A program made the position numbers and the translations under genes. A stretch of DNA of 64,000 bases from Pieris napi (Eukaryota > Arthropoda > Insecta > Lepidoptera > Pieridae), in the NCBI RefSeq assembly GCF_905475465.1, contig NC_062253.1:310001-374000 (forward strand). The letters run 5' to 3'. The notes under the pieces are model-generated. The model did not search any database. It saw nothing but the letters and a program-made list of their open reading frames with translations, and was not told the origin of the DNA. This document shows positions 37,901-43,900 of this stretch, one piece after another (position 1 is the stretch's first letter; each line of letters opens with the position of its first letter).

Positions 37901-40900
37901 TTTCCCAACGTGGGGCCCACGTCCCACAGGGGCAATGATCATTAAAAATTTATTAAAATAATTTTGAATTTTTAGTAGTTCATTATATGTTTTGAAAATT
38001 GATTTGAAAAAATGATTATCACAAAGGGACAAGGCATTTAAGTATTTGACATCAGTATTATATATTTTTTTAAATTCAACTATTTTCCTGAGCATGGTTG
38101 CAGATCATATTTAAAACTAACTTCGTTTGGCCTTAATGTTATGCTTTACTTAGCCTACCCTTATAGTACTTAGCTACATATGGGATATTTTGCTATGCTA
38201 CCCTTAGTTCACTTTCCGGAATATAAACCTAAGTAGGTAGGTACACTAAAACTAAATGTTTATAATTTTTTCAATTTCTCTCCAAGAAAATCTTCCTCAA
38301 AGTTCAAGGTATAAAAACCCTCGAATTTGTCCAGCCATCTTCGAGTTTTGTGCTTAGCAACATGTATTGCGCTTAACTTTTATATGGCTTATAACGCAGT
38401 TACAGCAAAAAAGTTATAAAGAACGGCACTAATTTCGTATATTACTTACTATATATTTATTTATATTCAAATTGGAAAATCATTTATTCATATAGGTAAC
38501 AAAATGTACACTTATGAACGTCAAAAAATAAATATATATGAAATGCTTCCAATTTTACATTTACTGCCAAATCAAGGGCGTAGAACGGAAGAGAAGAACT
38601 GGCAATAAACTCTCCGCCACTCTTTTAACACTAATATGTATATTACATCATATCAAATATCTAAATCACTATTATAAAATGTATATGTTGTGTATACTAT
38701 ATAGTACTCGTAGTAACAAATAAATTTTTTATTTACTGTTTCAGTAGTTAATATTTTAGATTAATAATCATAATTTACGAAAAACGCGGGGTGTAACTCT
38801 ACTGTTATATAAACAAAAGCTCGCATCGATCGTCCGTTCGTAACCCACCTTGTTTATCCAAACAAATCTGGACGAGAAAGAAAACCAACACGATACAAAG
38901 AGTTCCGTATCGTGCTTGTAATGGAAAACATTTTATTTTGCGTTATTACTATATTATAGAATTCGAAATGCTGTCTCGAACTGTGTAAAAAACTTTATAA
39001 TTTTACATATATTTTCTTTTTTCTGTTGATCGCACCAATAGACGTTCTGTTAATTTAACATTCACACGACGGTGAAGAAAAACAACGTGAGGAATTGACT
39101 TGCATTAGACCTAAATAGTCGATATGAGCAGGCAGGCAGGCACTAGAGGCAGATCACCTACTTGCCAATTAGATTGACAAATGATCAAGAGGCCCAGACA
39201 TAACAAGGTTGTAGCGCCACTGGTTTTATATACATACTGGCGGTCGGACACGTACGTCATAATACATTCGAGCAATATCTATGTATTTATAGATCACTCT
39301 TTCGTGGTGTCCTTTTATACATTAAGATTCAAGGTCAAATTTATGAATATCATAGTCATATCTAAGCGATGCTCTTTCTATATGATTCTGATAAAACTCT
39401 TTCAATATTTACCAATCAGTATAATACACGTTTTAGTTGGAATTACGCAACTCTAAATATGAAATAACAAATAATTCAGTGCGTGGCGATCCCTTTCAAC
39501 CGTTTCGCATTGATTGAATCCTGTTTACAGATTCTACTGTACACGATAAACACGACACGTTACATGGAATATTTCAATAGAATACGAAATTAGAAACCAG
39601 ACAATAAGCCGTAAAGCTATCCTCTGTCGAAAAATTGCTATTTATAAGTTTTTCATTTAACTAATACTAAGGCATGGACGGGGCGCATGGCAAGAGGAAC
39701 AGAAGTACTAAACTAGTGCCCGAGGAAAAAGAGGGAGACAAAAGACCAAATTAAAGAAACAGCAGAGAGTGGCACAGTGCAGACTGAAGTGGTGGGATTT
39801 GTTGGCGGCATTTGCCAAAAAAGGGCACACTTATACTTTAAAATAATGAGATAGAAATATAAATGTGTTTCAGTGTAAAAGTATCTGAAATAAAAGCCTA
39901 TTATTATTAGGTATATTTATTTAGTTACAAGCGTTAATGATATGTTCGAGTTTATCATAATTATGGTTGAACACTTGTCACTATTGGTCCAACACAAAAT
40001 CGGTTACGATTTAAACAAATAAAGTTTTTTTTTAAATTTATTTATAAAAACACTCTTGCCCTAACAGGCGAACCTAAATTGACAAAAGTAAACAATAAGT
40101 TAATAAAATTTACAGACGAAACAAAAAAAACAAACATACGAAATTAATTAGGAAAAGCAAAATTACACAATAAAAAATTTTAACTAACTAAGTTACTATA
40201 GGCACTAACAAATAATTCGGTCCGTTCACCTATGTAATTCGTTAACTAAATTAATACACCGAATCATGTGTGCCCTTTTCAGAAGGTTAGTCCTAGCTCT
40301 GGGCACATGAAGTAACGGCCGACGATGTCGCTTTCTGACGATTAAAAGCATAAGCCTACACAAAACTCGATAAGGCAAATGATCCGCATTGTAGTCGTAA
40401 TTATCGGCGCGCAGTTTTTCCTTCGATACATTATTCATGGTGGGTCGTTATCCCGGGCACGTACCAGTAGCGAACCGGAATGTTGATTAACCACTGTCAC
40501 CACACAGCAGACGATACGCTTGATAGCTTTAATTTATCACACAGCAACGAACAAATTAAGAGTAGAAATTATTGACATAACACTACCCACTGCCTACGAC
40601 CATTGTAATTTAAAAACAACAAATAATGAGCCCCTTCTGTTTGATTGTAACATTTCCAAAAAGACTAACGGTCACAGACAGAAAAGAGCAAAACATTCTT
40701 AAAAAAGATAAAACGTAATGTATTTACGATATGTGAAAACGTGTGAAATAGCGAGGCAGAATAAGAGATAAAAATATCAATTTGACGGAGACAGGGCTAG
40801 GCTAGGGCGGTGGCGTCGAAATATCGAGCTTTATCATACAAATTTAACATGAATTTATGTTTTTCTTATAAAAGTATAAGGAAAACATGTCGGTTTGTGT

Positions 40901-43900
40901 ACGCTTCAAAAACTCAAAATTCTTCACCGATCGAGCTGAAATTTTATCGAGATATATATATCCGCATCTCTTTTTTTCCACAAGTATTGCAAAATTAAAC
41001 TTATATGAAATGTTTTCTTTGTTTTGTTTCTCATTTCTCAACCATTTAATCACAACGTGCCACAGCGAAACGTGGCAGGGAACAGCTAGTAGTTTTATAA
41101 TTTGAATGAACAACGCATTCAGTAGAAATTTACTATAGAAAATAAACGTAAAAATTTCTTATATAACGTGTTGTAGAAAATATAGCAAAAATTATATGGC
41201 AAGTGGGGAATGTAATAACATAGACAACAGTGCTTTTGACTGATGAAGTCAAAATATCTTTTGAACATTCGTTACCGACACAAGGATTTTAATAAGGCTG
41301 CTTATATGGGATATATTTATAAAATTTGGTCCGGAGTCTCTTAACATGCACGGATTGGGACCGTATTGTACAAGAGCGGTCCATCCCTAGTGGGAGGGTT
41401 GACGTGGTGGTCCGTAGGGACGGTGCGATACGAACACTCGTTTAGATATTGAAATTCGTCTAAAAACGATCAATATTGTGAGCACATTACAAAATACAGA
41501 TGTATAGTATCCGCTATTAGTATGTTATACACCGTATAATGGCACTTTTTATTTAATAATTATCATTTATCTTAATACCAAAGCCGATTATAGGATTATC
41601 ATAATTTATTTAAAGGATTACATTACATAATTTTTACTAGAAAAGGTATTTACTAATATAATAATAAAATGCAAAAGAAAATTATCACCTCAATCTAATC
41701 TAAGGTTTTGTATATGAGGAAGTGAGTCCTACGTAACGCTGGGCTTATTTGTGGTGTGATTGAGACGGAAAAATATATATTTTGAGACCATTGTTATCTG
41801 ACTTCAAACCAAATGTGAGATTGTTTGTTGTACTTTAACATCTTTTTTAATACAGTTGCTCAAAAAGTGGCGTATTGCAGGGACGTATAGCGTTCGGGAT
41901 GTGGGCTATTACACACTCGTGCTTTTTCTTTACCTTTTCCGAACTAGTGCGTTTTCTTTCCCAACTGTCAAGATAATGTCTATTAAAAAGAAAAAAAACA
42001 ACCACGAAGTTTTTACTAAAAAAAATCATAGAAGTTTTTATAATTCATGCAAATATTTCAAAAAAGAAGCTACTCATTTGTTTTAATATCAGATTTAATG
42101 ATTTGATTCAATGAGTTTTAGGTTAGGTTTCATTTCATTTCATCTCATTAAATTTCATATCAATAAAAAAATTCTACTGAAGATTTGGCTGTATGGGCAT
42201 AGTTCCCTTTGCCTACCCAGAATGGGTGAAGAAAAAAAAAATCTCTGCTCATATTCTTTTACAGTTGGCGCCATTTTCCAAAAATGTTCTTTGCTAGTTT
42301 AGTTGTTTGTTATATTATATATTAAATACACATGAACAATCATACAAAATTAATAATAGTTTGTCTCAAACAGTAAATATGCAACCTAAAACTTCCCCAG
42401 TAAGTAAAAAAACTGTAATTTCGATGAATATGTGAATTATACCTTTTATAAGAAATAACTGATTAGTTAGTTGAGGTTATTGTGTTTTAATATTTTATTA
42501 AATTGCTTAATTTTTTCGCAACTGTATTAAAAATAGTCGTTCAGTACACGTGCGGAACCATCATTGCAACTTGTTCCGACTGTCAACCCTCACCTTCGGC
42601 TACGCCTCGGCTCGGGTAGACATTTGTCGGAACTCTTTGCAATGACAAGCTCGTAATGAAATATACTATTTCGTTGAATTTTTGTTTGTTCATTCCTGTT
42701 AAATGAAAGTAGCCTCCTTCGGTACGCGAGTATGTGCCTTATAAACAGCAATGTAAATATAGGCGATTGATCAAATAGGATACATAACTCATCTTCGATA
42801 AAAAGCTGATCGTTTTTGTGTGAGAGACAAAAAAGTGGACATCGATTCATAAATATGCAGATGTTGCACCCGTAAGAAATTTCTTTTGCCCGCAGCTAAG
42901 TGCGACTAAAAATAAAACTGCTACTACACTCACGCCATACTGAGTGCACTTAAATTATAAAACGAACATCAGATTCGCTCGAAAAAAGCAAACTCTAGTC
43001 TCAATGACCGAAAACTTTAAAATTCCGTGAAAAATAGTTTTATATGAAAAAATTCGCTAAGGAAAAATTGTCTAAAACATTTTCCAACGAGATCCGTTTC
43101 CCGTGACCTATTTCAGCGACTTTCCTTAGTTTTTCACTCTTGCTGGAGTCCGCGCTTTCAAATAAAATTCCGGGCGAATTTGCGAATAATTCCTCGGAGA
43201 GTTTTTAAAAATGAAGGTGCTACATTATGACATGGCCTTTTAATTAGGAAATGTCGTAGCTCTCGCTACTCGTGTCTAAAGAGCATGATTTGCGAGTTTT
43301 TTAAGCCGTCGAAAAATTCTTTCAGCATTCTAGGTAGCAGCGTTTCGTTACGTCCCGAAATTCTTTACATACGTTATCAGATACCTTATCACAGCGAAAG
43401 ACATGATATTGAGACTCATATTTTAGTAATTGCTACGGTTCTCACAAAGTACCTTAGATATTTAATAACGATAATAATAACAATTGAAAATGTTATAAAT
43501 ATATAAACTTTCATTCGTAGGACACAGCTGTGGAGCTTGACCTGTTTATCATTAAATTATTCAACAAACCAAATTATGCACATTTTATTACGCGTCCATT
43601 CAAATCTAAAAAACATGTTATTATATCTTTCGTCGCTTGTTTTTGGCGAGAAATTATAAAAAAAAAAACTATTTCGTGTATTATATTAGTAGTATAAATT
43701 ACAAAGTATTTTCTTTTTGACCTGCATTTTTACGAAGCCTTTATTGTATTAAGTACATCTTCATCTAAGCCGGAACGGTAACGTCAATCTAATAATGATA
43801 ACCTTTAATGTTGTCTATATTTAATTTATTCTAAACGCGGTGATAAGGAATATATACAATTTGTTCACAAGCATCGGAAAATTTCTCAAACCGCACTTCG

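Noticed and set aside
38310..38380. TATAAAAA followed by an ATG
   Set aside because: The frame stops after four codons and no donor is present.
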